NCBI GenBank assembly: GCA_052032335.1
Contig: JBPEWV010000183.1
Location: forward strand, 1 to 24,660
Reading direction: 5' to 3'
Source of the DNA: Pleionea sp052032335
GTDB lineage: Bacteria > Pseudomonadota > Gammaproteobacteria > Enterobacterales > Kangiellaceae
Length of the DNA stretch: 24,660 nucleotides
A program made the translations under genes and the position numbers. Every line of letters starts with the position of its first letter. Position 1 is the stretch's first letter. Of the stretch, positions 1 through 5,802 are shown one piece after another. The notes beneath the pieces were generated by a model that saw only the letters and a program-made list of their open reading frames with translations, ran no database searches and was not told where the DNA came from.

Positions 1-78
1 TGTAGCCGTTATATTGCGTGTTGTTTAGATTCATTCGTTTCATGTCGTTGTCTGCAAGTCAAATATCTTCAAGTCAAA

Positions 79-106
79 AAAAAGCCCGTCATGTGACGGG
101 CTTTTT
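79..106. terminator. Bidirectional rho-independent terminator
   Basis: A perfect stem GCCCGTC/GACGGGC with a 4-nt ATGT loop is flanked by five A on the left and five T on the right, so it can work in both directions. It could end the minus-strand transcript of the two small genes at 270-1227 or a plus-strand gene that lies before the window. The stretch 107-269 shows no gene or convincing signal. Confidence 0.8.
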
Positions 107-269
107 GCATTCTTTATGCGCACAGAAAAACCCGTTAAGTGATGTGCCACCACCAACGAGCGTGCCAAAAATGTGCGTTTTGATTAACGTTATTCTGTTT
201 CATGGTGCTCAAATTATTCGAATTAAGACCTTAAGTCAACCTTTTTATTCACCTAAGTTGTATAGTCAC

Positions 270-680
270 TTATTGAGCTTTCTGAAGTGGGTGACTGTCG
301 ACAAAACTGCGCGAGTCTTCAACCTGTATATGCAACAGCTCAGTTTCCAGTTCAACCCCTTGCGGTACGCCAACAACCTTGAGACAAACGTCTGAAATAT
401 CGCCTCTGACCGGCACATAAATCAAGTTTGAAAAGAGCAACGCGTTTTCAAACTCCATCTGATGGAAGTCGATGGGCAACCGGTGTTTACCGCGAAGGTC
501 CTGATATTCAAAGAAAAGTGCAACATCGCCATTCATAAAATCAGTTAATCGGAAACTGCAAATAAAGTTCAAAGCGATGGACCAGGGCAAATCGGTTTTG
601 ACTGCCACCGAAGGTAAATATTGGTGAGATTCAAGATAAATCGTGTGGGTCTGGCCCTCAAGTAACTGTAACTTAGTCAT
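270..680 (-). CDS. Small protein of unknown function, paralogue of the gene at 835-1227
   Basis: This encodes 136 residues; I do not recognise the family. There is no signal peptide, membrane helix or cysteine pattern, and it looks like a small, mostly beta, cytoplasmic protein. It shares an ordered set of motifs with the 130-residue product of 835-1227: QYLP near residue 20, WSIALN (WSISLN in the partner), FFEYQD.R (YIEYDDSR), LFSNL..VPV.G (LFSNL..VPIYG), and a V.LK followed by an E-rich end. The pair therefore looks like an old tandem duplication. It is the downstream copy, 154 nt after its partner on the same strand. The ribosome site is weak (GAG about 12 nt before ATG), so it may rely on the upstream transcript. 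Being an expressed gene is likely from the conservation; function is unknown. Confidence 0.7.
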   Translation of the reverse strand: MTKLQLLEGQTHTIYLESHQYLPSVAVKTDLPWSIALNFICSFRLTDFMNGDVALFFEYQDLRGKHRLPIDFHQMEFENALLFSNLIYVPVRGDISDVCLKVVGVPQGVELETELLHIQVEDSRSFVDSHPLQKAQ

Positions 681-834
681 GGTCGTATTCTCGTTATTTC
701 TGGCTTTTATTACTGCCTTTATTCTGCGACTTTTCCAGTTGTCGAATAGAAAAGACGAAAGATAGTGTTACAAACTGAGATGAAAATCAATCTTTAATGA
801 ACAATTTTTAGGCAAGCGTCGCAAAAGTAGGCAA

Positions 835-1227
835 CTAGGCTGTTTTACTCATCTCCGGATCTGGCGGTGCATCAATCACTCGTACGAACACTTCATCCAC
901 TTGAAACTCAAAGTAAGGGTCCTGATGCATAAGCTTCAATTCAACATTTTTAATCGGCCCATAAATGGGTACTTTTACCAAATTGGAAAACAGAATTTCT
1001 TTGTCCTTATCCTGTAGCAAATTATCAATGAGTATTGACTGCCGATCCCTTGAATCATCGTATTCAATATACAATGATAAGGTCTGAGTGTTCAACGTTT
1101 CTACTTTAATCCATATCGCCAGATTCAAAGAAATGGACCAACGATAAGTGGGATCGGATGGATTCCCTGCTCGGGGTAAGTACTGATCCGGTGTCAGGCG
1201 GCTAAGCCGCTTGGAATAAAATGCCAT
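835..1227 (-). CDS. Small protein of unknown function, paralogue of the gene at 270-680
   Basis: This encodes 130 residues with no recognised domain, no export signal and no cysteines. It aligns over nearly the full length with the product of 270-680; the strongest blocks are QYLP, WSISLN, IEYDD.R and LFSNLVKVPIYG, while the N-terminal 12 residues and the C-terminal tail differ. The start ATG has a fair ribosome site (GAGG, 9 nt upstream). The 231 nt between this gene and YchJ (1228-1458) contain no supported gene; a short imperfect palindrome (TGAACCAGTTCA, 1303-1314) lies there and might be an operator, but nothing else supports that. The alternating hydrophobic pattern hints at a beta-sandwich fold, which is inference only. 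Confidence 0.72.
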   Translation of the reverse strand: MAFYSKRLSRLTPDQYLPRAGNPSDPTYRWSISLNLAIWIKVETLNTQTLSLYIEYDDSRDRQSILIDNLLQDKDKEILFSNLVKVPIYGPIKNVELKLMHQDPYFEFQVDEVFVRVIDAPPDPEMSKTA

Positions 1228-1458
1228 AAATTATGCCCTCGTATACAACTCGAATTTTGCGGGCTGTCTTTAACGTTTAGCAGTAGATTGCTGATTGTAG
1301 TGTGAACCAGTTCATGGTTTGCACCAACAAACATCTCATTTTTGAATACTCTTCCCATCCTTGAGAATATTATCCTTAACATTCAATCAGTTAGTTTTTT
1401 CTCACTGGATCTTCCATGAATAGAACATTTTACAATCGATAATCATCTTTTTATAACA

Positions 1459-1950
1459 TCAGCTAACATTTTGATGGCATTTTTTGTACTTGCGTCCACT
1501 GCCACAGGGGCATGCTTCGTTTCTTCCCAATTTCAATGACGATGCCGTACCATTGCTAAATTCACCTTTTGTGTATCGCCAGGCGCCTTCATAAAGTTCG
1601 AACTGGGACATTTCCCGATGGCACATCAATTGATCGTTTTCCAGATACCAGGCATTGAATTTGACCATTGCACGGTTGGGCGATAACCCTCGACTTTCCA
1701 GAATATCCAGCTGGGTCCATTGCCAGTCATTGCTGCTTTTCGATAATTTTTCTGCCGTTAACTCGCCAACAAAATCGGGATGGTGCGTTTGCATTAAATA
1801 GTCACCGCGTCCCAGGCAAAAGGCAGAAAAACGCGAACGCATCAGTTCTTCAGCCGATTCGGCCGGACGAACGCCTAAAATCAGCGGTTCGCAGCAATCA
1901 GAAAAAGGCTTTTTCGACGAGCAATAGCAGTCTTGATTTAACGCATTCAT
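1459..1950 (-). CDS. ychJ: YchJ family protein (UPF0225) with SEC-C zinc motif
   Basis: The 163-residue protein has the usual YchJ layout: an N-terminal cysteine cluster (CYC at 8-10 and CC at 19-20, in the typical C.C.S..PF..CC pattern), a central region with the family block EELMRSRFSAF, and a C-terminal SEC-C motif (C147, C149, C158, H159 in CPCGSGRKYKKCH), which binds zinc in SecA and many other proteins. The biochemical role of YchJ proteins is not established as far as I know. The ATG follows GGGG by 8 nt and lies 1 nt after the stop of the radical SAM gene, so the two are very probably translated from one mRNA. Length and both cysteine clusters are normal, and I see nothing broken. Confidence 0.9.
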   Translation of the reverse strand: MNALNQDCYCSSKKPFSDCCEPLILGVRPAESAEELMRSRFSAFCLGRGDYLMQTHHPDFVGELTAEKLSKSSNDWQWTQLDILESRGLSPNRAMVKFNAWYLENDQLMCHREMSQFELYEGAWRYTKGEFSNGTASSLKLGRNEACPCGSGRKYKKCHQNVS

Positions 1951-1951
1951 T

Positions 1952-2842
1952 TTATAGCCCCCGCTGCCACTCTTGCCTTAATGGCACACTACCCGGCTGT
2001 TTAAGTGCCGCTTTCACCTGATTTAACAGCCGTTCTCTGTCTTTGTTTAATGTGCCCTTTAAAACCAGATAATTAGACGCGTGATCGGATCGAAAAATAG
2101 TATTATCCAGCACAAGGTTCTCCAGAAGAATCTGCATTTCACGAATCAAACCGGCTGTGTCCGGCAGCCTGTAATCGCCACCAAACCCGTCAACTACTCG
2201 TTGATCGCCCAAGGGATAACTCACCACCAAAGTGGATAAAAATTCAGGTTGCGCCTCGTTCATCAACTTTGCCGAATTAACCATGTGTTGCTCGGAGTAT
2301 TTCACGCCACCCATGCCATTTAAAATCATCACCGACGCTTTAATACCCGCCTGTTTCAACTTGTTTAACGCAGCAAGGGAAGACGCGAAAGTTTCTCCCT
2401 TATTGATGCACTGAAGCACCGTGTCATCGCCCGATTCGCATCCGACGTACGCCAGTTTCAACCCCAGTTCTTTCAGTTCTTGCAACTCGGCTACTGATTT
2501 ATTGGTTAAATTACGCGGTAAACAATAACTGGAAACTCGAGTTACTGAAGGCAGATAGGTTTTTATCGCCGTTAAAATTTCTTTTAACCGACGAACCGAC
2601 AGCGCCATAGCATCGCCATCTGCCAAAAACACACGCCCCACGTGTGCGCCGGACTGGGCGACCATTTGCAACTCTTTCTCAATATCAACTTGTGCTTTCG
2701 GGCGAAACTTCTTTTGAGGCTGAGTGTACATGTCACAAAAGGTGCAGTTGTTCCATGAGCATCCGTTTGTCACCTGAAGGATCAGCGATTTCCACTCACT
2801 GGGTGGTCTGAAAACCGGTTCGACGTAAGGCAATGCAATCAT
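1952..2842 (-). CDS. Radical SAM domain protein
   Basis: This is a radical SAM enzyme of about 296 residues. The 4Fe-4S motif is C28-S-W-N-N-C33-T-F-C36, spaced CX4CX2C instead of the canonical CX3CX2C; the block NGCSWNNCTFCDMYTQP matches a recognisable group of COG1032-like proteins without a B12 domain. Downstream there is a barrel with the GESGDD-like segment (CESGDD) and LKQAGIKAS, as expected for SAM binding. The substrate is unknown. I chose the ATG at 2842, giving MIALPYVEP, rather than the GTG seven codons upstream at 2863, because homologues as I recall them begin like this and the GTG has no ribosome site. The gene is followed after 1 nt by ychJ, which may point to a shared but unknown function. 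Confidence 0.85.
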   Translation of the reverse strand: MIALPYVEPVFRPPSEWKSLILQVTNGCSWNNCTFCDMYTQPQKKFRPKAQVDIEKELQMVAQSGAHVGRVFLADGDAMALSVRRLKEILTAIKTYLPSVTRVSSYCLPRNLTNKSVAELQELKELGLKLAYVGCESGDDTVLQCINKGETFASSLAALNKLKQAGIKASVMILNGMGGVKYSEQHMVNSAKLMNEAQPEFLSTLVVSYPLGDQRVVDGFGGDYRLPDTAGLIREMQILLENLVLDNTIFRSDHASNYLVLKGTLNKDRERLLNQVKAALKQPGSVPLRQEWQRGL

Positions 2843-2880
2843 TAAAAACTCGTTCAGCGACACAATTCAATTGAAACCCT

Positions 2881-2909
2881 ATTGTACCGAATCGCCCTAG
2901 CGCTTTCAG
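2881..2909 (-). promoter_or_regulatory. Candidate sigma70 promoter for radical SAM-ychJ
   Basis: On the minus strand CTGAAA (-35, four of six consensus bases) is followed after 17 nt by TACAAT (-10, five of six). The predicted start would lie near 2874, about 30 nt before the chosen ATG. It was identified by pattern only. Confidence 0.4.
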
Positions 2910-3020
2910 CCCAGCCGTCGTAACCCAAGGCTTTTTGCCCAAAGATCGTGCAATTGAAGTTCCCATTTTAACCAATTTGTTTAAATAACCGTCCAGAATG
3001 AATAAAACTCCAGTTTTTAC

Positions 3021-3049
3021 TTGTTAAACGCCGCGTATTTCGTTAAATT
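3021..3049 (+). promoter_or_regulatory. Promoter of tRNA-Arg
   Basis: TTGTTA (-35) and TAAATT (-10) are separated by exactly 17 nt. The predicted start near 3056 is only a few bases before the mature tRNA, and the discriminator after the -10 box (TGTGCCCG) is GC-rich, as in promoters under stringent control. The stringent-control reading is inference. Confidence 0.55.
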
Positions 3050-3061
3050 TGTGCCCGCAAC

Positions 3062-3138
3062 GCGCCCGTAGCTCAGCTGGATAGAGTAGTTGGCTTCGAA
3101 CCAATTGGTCGGGAGTTCGAATCTCTCCGGGCGCGCCA
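3062..3138 (+). tRNA. tRNA-Arg (anticodon TCG)
   Basis: A full 77-nt cloverleaf can be folded by eye. The acceptor stem is GCGCCCG/CGGGCGC, the D-arm GCTC...GAGT, the anticodon stem GTTGG/CCAAT with loop CTTCGAA (anticodon TCG, reading CGA), and the T-arm GGGAG/CTCTC with TTCGAAT loop. The discriminator is G and CCA is encoded (3136-3138). G-T wobbles occur at the ends of the D and anticodon stems and in the T stem, which is slightly more than usual but still compatible with function. Confidence 0.95.
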
Positions 3139-3189
3139 AATAAAATAAGGCTCACCTTCTGGTGGGCCTTTTTTGTTTGCGTATTCCGG
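3120..3189 (+). repeat. Direct repeat copy 1: tRNA-Arg 3' end plus terminator
   Basis: These 70 bases span the last 19 nt of the tRNA, its terminator and a short tail. They recur at 3293-3362 with only three mismatches, two of them in the terminator loop. The unit offset is 173 bp. Confidence 0.9.
3145..3174 (+). terminator. Rho-independent terminator of tRNA-Arg
   Basis: The stem AAGGCTCACC/GGTGGGCCTT (one T-G wobble) with loop TTCT runs into six T. It starts 9 nt after the tRNA CCA end. Confidence 0.85.
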
Positions 3190-3196
3190 AAGATTT

Positions 3197-3292
3197 GAAC
3201 TCCTCAGTTCGACAAAATTGACGGGATCAATTTTGGTCATCGGAGTTCGCGACGATGACCCCGTAGGGGCGAAGCGCATGGATGCGCGAAGC
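3197..3292. other. Chain of five adjacent hairpins between the two repeat copies
   Basis: Five inverted repeats follow one another almost without spacers. They are GAACT/AGTTC (3197-3210), CAAAATTGA/TCAATTTTG (3213-3235), GGTCATCG/CGATGACC with a 10-nt loop (3235-3260), CCCC/GGGG with a GTA loop (3259-3269, sharing bases with the previous stem) and GCGCA/TGCGC (3274-3287). No credible ORF lies here. The part TTGGTC..CGGAGTTCG (3232-3249) resembles the variable loop and T-arm of the upstream tRNA. Bases 3250-3292 would then be a 43-nt insert in the T-loop of a tRNA relic. The region may be a small structured repeat element, a structured RNA or recombination debris; the sequence alone does not decide. 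Confidence 0.6.
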
Positions 3293-3362
3293 AATCTCTC
3301 CGGGCGCGCCAAATAAAATAAGGCTCACCATCCGGTGGGCCTTTTTTGTTTGCGTGTTCCGG
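3293..3362 (+). repeat. Direct repeat copy 2: relic of tRNA-Arg 3' end plus terminator
   Basis: This copy matches 3120-3189 at 67 of 70 positions, including the T-stem half, acceptor strand, CCA and terminator. No tRNA 5' half is present, so it is a remnant and not a second tRNA gene. It may come from a collapsed tRNA tandem array or mark the far end of a lost element inserted at the tRNA 3' end. Confidence 0.85.
3318..3347. terminator. Duplicated terminator, usable in both directions
   Basis: This is the second copy of the tRNA terminator, with loop ATCC. The stem is followed by six T on the plus strand, and in the minus direction by TTATTTTATTT, so it can also stop the minus-strand transcript of 3454-3654. 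Bases 3363-3453 hold nothing I can identify. Confidence 0.7.
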
Positions 3363-3453
3363 GAAATTTAATGAAAAAAAGAGGTCGCCCTTTAATTATC
3401 CAAAATCGAGGCGGACGGTTTGAACAAGGCCCATTTTGTGACAAGTGTAGAAA

Positions 3454-3654
3454 CTAAGCGACCTCGTCTTGCACACCAGTCTCGTGCAATCCCATCAGTG
3501 CGATATAAAATTCTACTGCATCGGCTGCTTCTTCGACGCTTGGGTATGGGCCTAATAATTCATCTTCACGAGTTCGAAAGTACCACTGACCATTCTCTTC
3601 TACATATCGTGAGGTCGATAAATAATATCTACCCTGTCTATCAGTTGCACGCAT
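3454..3654 (-). CDS. Small DUF6316-like protein
   Basis: The product is 66 residues: a short polar start, then the block GQWYFRTREDELLGPYPS and an acidic helix (EEAADAVEFYIALM). The combination WYF.TRE....GP(F/Y).S..EA matches a small family I recall as DUF6316, found mainly in gammaproteobacteria and of unknown function. The start was decided by the ribosome site: AAGGAG lies 5 nt before the ATG at 3654, while the frame stays open to 3753 without a comparable site. There are no cysteines and no membrane segment. A regulatory or protein-interaction role is possible, but I see no direct evidence. Confidence 0.75.
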   Translation of the reverse strand: MRATDRQGRYYLSTSRYVEENGQWYFRTREDELLGPYPSVEEAADAVEFYIALMGLHETGVQDEVA

Positions 3655-3800
3655 AACGACTCCTTGATAACGGCATTGACCCTTACCATGATACTGGCGG
3701 GCAGGTTTTGCGGTTAGTGACATTGTCGAAGGCCGGTGTGCGATATTTCTCAATCGATAGAAAATATGAGGTATTGCGATAATTTACCGTCAAACCAATG

Positions 3801-3830
3801 AAAAAGCCGAGTTCAAAGAACTCGGCTTTT
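3801..3830 (-). terminator. Rho-independent terminator after the peroxiredoxin gene
   Basis: A 9-bp perfect stem GCCGAGTTC/GAACTCGGC with an AAA loop is flanked by A and T runs. It lies 44 nt past the stop of the minus-strand gene at 3874-4398. The symmetry makes it bidirectional in principle. Confidence 0.85.
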
Positions 3831-3873
3831 CGTTTGAATTACAACTTTGATCGGGACTTTTATCGCAAAGTTA

Positions 3874-4398
3874 TCAGTTCAGTGATTTTCTCAGACTTTT
3901 AAAGTCTTCGATGATTTGCGTGACATGCTCTTGCGGATTCACTTTTTGGTAATGCTTAACAATATTGCCATTGGCATCGACAATAAAGGTTTCTCGTCGA
4001 GTGTGTGGCCAGGGTAAAAAATTGACCATCTCCAGTTTGTTCGACAAAGTTTTGTCGACGTCGGCCAATAAATCAAATTGCACATTATAGGTTTTCGCAA
4101 ACGACGCGTGCGACTCAACGCCATCTAAACTGATGCCAACCACTTCCAGTCCCATGGCTTTCAACTTATCGTGGTTATTGGCAAAATTTTCGGCCTCAAT
4201 ACTGCAACCGGGCGTGTTGTCTTTGGGGTAAAAATAATAAGCCACCCACTTACCTTTGTATTTGTCGCTGGAAATGGTTTCGCCCTTCTGGTTTTTCAGT
4301 TCAAACTCTGGAAATAAAGAGCCGGTCCAGTCTTTTGAAGCAAAGCCCGAAGCTGAGAATAAGATCAGCGCCGCAACCATGTAGTGTTTAATCATCAT
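3874..4398 (-). CDS. Exported PrxQ/Bcp-type peroxiredoxin
   Basis: This 174-residue thioredoxin-fold peroxidase reduces peroxides through a cysteine. The active-site block YPKDNTPGC places the peroxidatic cysteine at 65, with the threonine at 62 expected for the family. The residue pattern that usually follows (C-T-x-E-A) is C-S-I-E-A here, and Cys65 is the only cysteine, so a 1-Cys mechanism needing an outside thiol reductant is likely. The N-terminal 20 residues (charged start, hydrophobic core, ASGFA) look like a signal peptide; most Bcp proteins are cytoplasmic, so a periplasmic location is notable. The start has AGAGG 9 nt upstream of the first of two consecutive ATG codons. A strong terminator follows. 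The 201 nt to queG hold the divergent control region. Confidence 0.88.
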   Translation of the reverse strand: MMIKHYMVAALILFSASGFASKDWTGSLFPEFELKNQKGETISSDKYKGKWVAYYFYPKDNTPGCSIEAENFANNHDKLKAMGLEVVGISLDGVESHASFAKTYNVQFDLLADVDKTLSNKLEMVNFLPWPHTRRETFIVDANGNIVKHYQKVNPQEHVTQIIEDFKSLRKSLN

Positions 4399-4545
4399 GT
4401 GAAAGAACCTCTTGAATGTCTTCGATTTATAATTTTAACAGTGTGGCACAAATTAACCACTAACTCATGTTTATACGCCTTTTGATAAGTTGCAGAGCAT
4501 GCTTTCCGGCATCGCCCCAAAGCACCACCGCCTAGATAAGCGTCC

Positions 4546-4573
4546 TTGCTGCCCGTATAATCGGCTTTATTAT
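4546..4573 (+). promoter_or_regulatory. Candidate promoter of queG
   Basis: TTGCTG (-35) and TATTAT (-10) are separated by 16 nt, about 27 nt before the TTG start. A second TATAAT (4556-4561) lies inside the spacer without a good -35. On the opposite strand an extended -10 (TGTTAAAAT) about 50 nt before the peroxiredoxin start may drive that gene. Confidence 0.45.
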
Positions 4574-4599
4574 TCACTCATTTAAGAATTCGTCCCATT

Positions 4600-5799
4600 T
4601 TGTCTGACAACATCGCTCCGGAACAGCTCAAACTTCGGCTTCAAAAGACTGCCAAAGATCTTGGATTTCAGCAGTGTGGGGTTGCCACCACCAATATTGC
4701 GAAAGACGTTGATCATTACCGGCAATGGCTGAAGAAACAGTACTACGGCGACATGGAGTACATGGCTTCACGCGAAGCTCTTCGCGCAGATCCTGCCGAG
4801 TTAGTCCCCAATACTCTTTCGGTAATCAGCGTTCGACTGAATTACGTACCCACGCCGTCCGGTTTTTCAGATACGTTGAAGTCGCCGCAACAGGCCAATA
4901 TTTCACGCTACGCCTTAGGACGCGATTATCACAAATTGATGCGTAAGAAATTATCCAAGCTGGCCAAAGAGCTTGAGGGCTGGTCAGACGAACTGAATTA
5001 CCGGGTGTTTGTTGACAGCGCACCGGTATTAGAGAGAGCCTATGCGCAACAGGCCGGACTCGGCTGGATTGGCAAAAACACCATGCTGATCAATGAAGCG
5101 GAAGGTTCTTTCTTTTTCCTTGGTGAAATACTCACCAACCTGCCCCTGCCCGCCGACTCTGAGCCCGAAAACCAGTGTGGTGCTTGTACCTCGTGCATTA
5201 ATATTTGTCCAACCCAAGCCATAGTCGCGCCTTATACGCTGGATGCCCGTAAATGCATTTCTTATCTCACCATCGAGCACTTTGGTTCAATACCCGTTGA
5301 ATTACGTTCAGCCATGGGCAATCGCGTCTACGGTTGCGACGACTGTCAGTTGGTGTGCCCCTGGAACCGATACGCCAATGCCACGGAAATCAGCGACTTC
5401 AAAGCACGCCACAATTTGGACACGGCCTCGTTGCTCGAACTTTTCGAATGGAGCAAAACGGAGTTTCTGTCGCGAATGGAAGGCTCCCCCATTCGACGCA
5501 TCGGCTATGAGCGCTGGCAGCGAAACCTGGCGGTTGGTTTGGGAAACGCCAATCATTCACCGGCGATCATTGAAAAACTTCAACAAAATTTACGCTCAAC
5601 CGACTCTCCATTGGTCAAAGAGCATATCGAGTGGGCCATTGCAGAACAACAGGCAAAAGCAGCGTCACGGACACAAGACAGCCAAAGTGCAAAACGACAT
5701 CAGAAGTTGATTCGAACCACCGAAAAGTTACTGGGTCATCTGGACGGCAAAAACGATTACAGCAACAGAATCACAAAGAACAACAATGAGTTCGATTAA
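4600..5799 (+). CDS. queG: Epoxyqueuosine reductase QueG
   Basis: QueG carries out the last step of queuosine synthesis, reducing epoxyqueuosine in the wobble position of tRNAs with cobalamin and two 4Fe-4S clusters in the cytoplasm. The 399 residues match the E. coli enzyme closely, including SRYALGRDYHKL, the catalytic Asp139 in VDSAPVLERAYA, GWIGKN, and the cluster ligands C193/C196/C199/C203 and C219/C246/C249/C253 (CGACTSCINICP and CDDCQLVCPW). The C-terminal tail from about residue 355 is a polar extension beyond the E. coli end. The start is TTG with a weak ribosome site (AAGAA about 10 nt upstream), chosen because the alignment with family N-termini begins here. It does not sit next to nnr/tsaE as in many relatives. 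It converges with the next gene with a 3-nt gap and no terminator between. Confidence 0.95.
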   Translation: MSDNIAPEQLKLRLQKTAKDLGFQQCGVATTNIAKDVDHYRQWLKKQYYGDMEYMASREALRADPAELVPNTLSVISVRLNYVPTPSGFSDTLKSPQQANISRYALGRDYHKLMRKKLSKLAKELEGWSDELNYRVFVDSAPVLERAYAQQAGLGWIGKNTMLINEAEGSFFFLGEILTNLPLPADSEPENQCGACTSCINICPTQAIVAPYTLDARKCISYLTIEHFGSIPVELRSAMGNRVYGCDDCQLVCPWNRYANATEISDFKARHNLDTASLLELFEWSKTEFLSRMEGSPIRRIGYERWQRNLAVGLGNANHSPAIIEKLQQNLRSTDSPLVKEHIEWAIAEQQAKAASRTQDSQSAKRHQKLIRTTEKLLGHLDGKNDYSNRITKNNNEFD

Positions 5800-5802
5800 G
5801 AA

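Noticed and set aside
18..395. 125-codon plus-strand frame at the left end
   Set aside because: It runs through a strong terminator hairpin and overlaps the antisense gene at 270-680, so it is not a credible gene.
1194..1382. 62-codon minus-strand frame upstream of the second small gene
   Set aside because: It overlaps the start of the better supported gene at 835-1227 in another frame and shows no conserved features.
3073..3312. 79-codon minus-strand frame across the tRNA and repeats
   Set aside because: It is antisense to the tRNA-Arg and its relic; such RRDSNSRP-type readings are a known annotation artefact.
3147..3347. CRISPR-like or phage attachment array from repeated hairpins
   Set aside because: Only two copies of one unit exist, both carrying tRNA and terminator sequence, with no cas, integrase or regular spacers nearby.
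3655..3753. Longer start for the DUF6316-like protein
   Set aside because: The ATG at 3654 has an AAGGAG site 5 nt away, and the upstream residues lack family similarity.
4395..4577. 60-codon minus-strand frame between the peroxiredoxin and queG genes
   Set aside because: It lies over the divergent promoter region, has no recognisable domain and no ribosome site; the composition looks non-coding.
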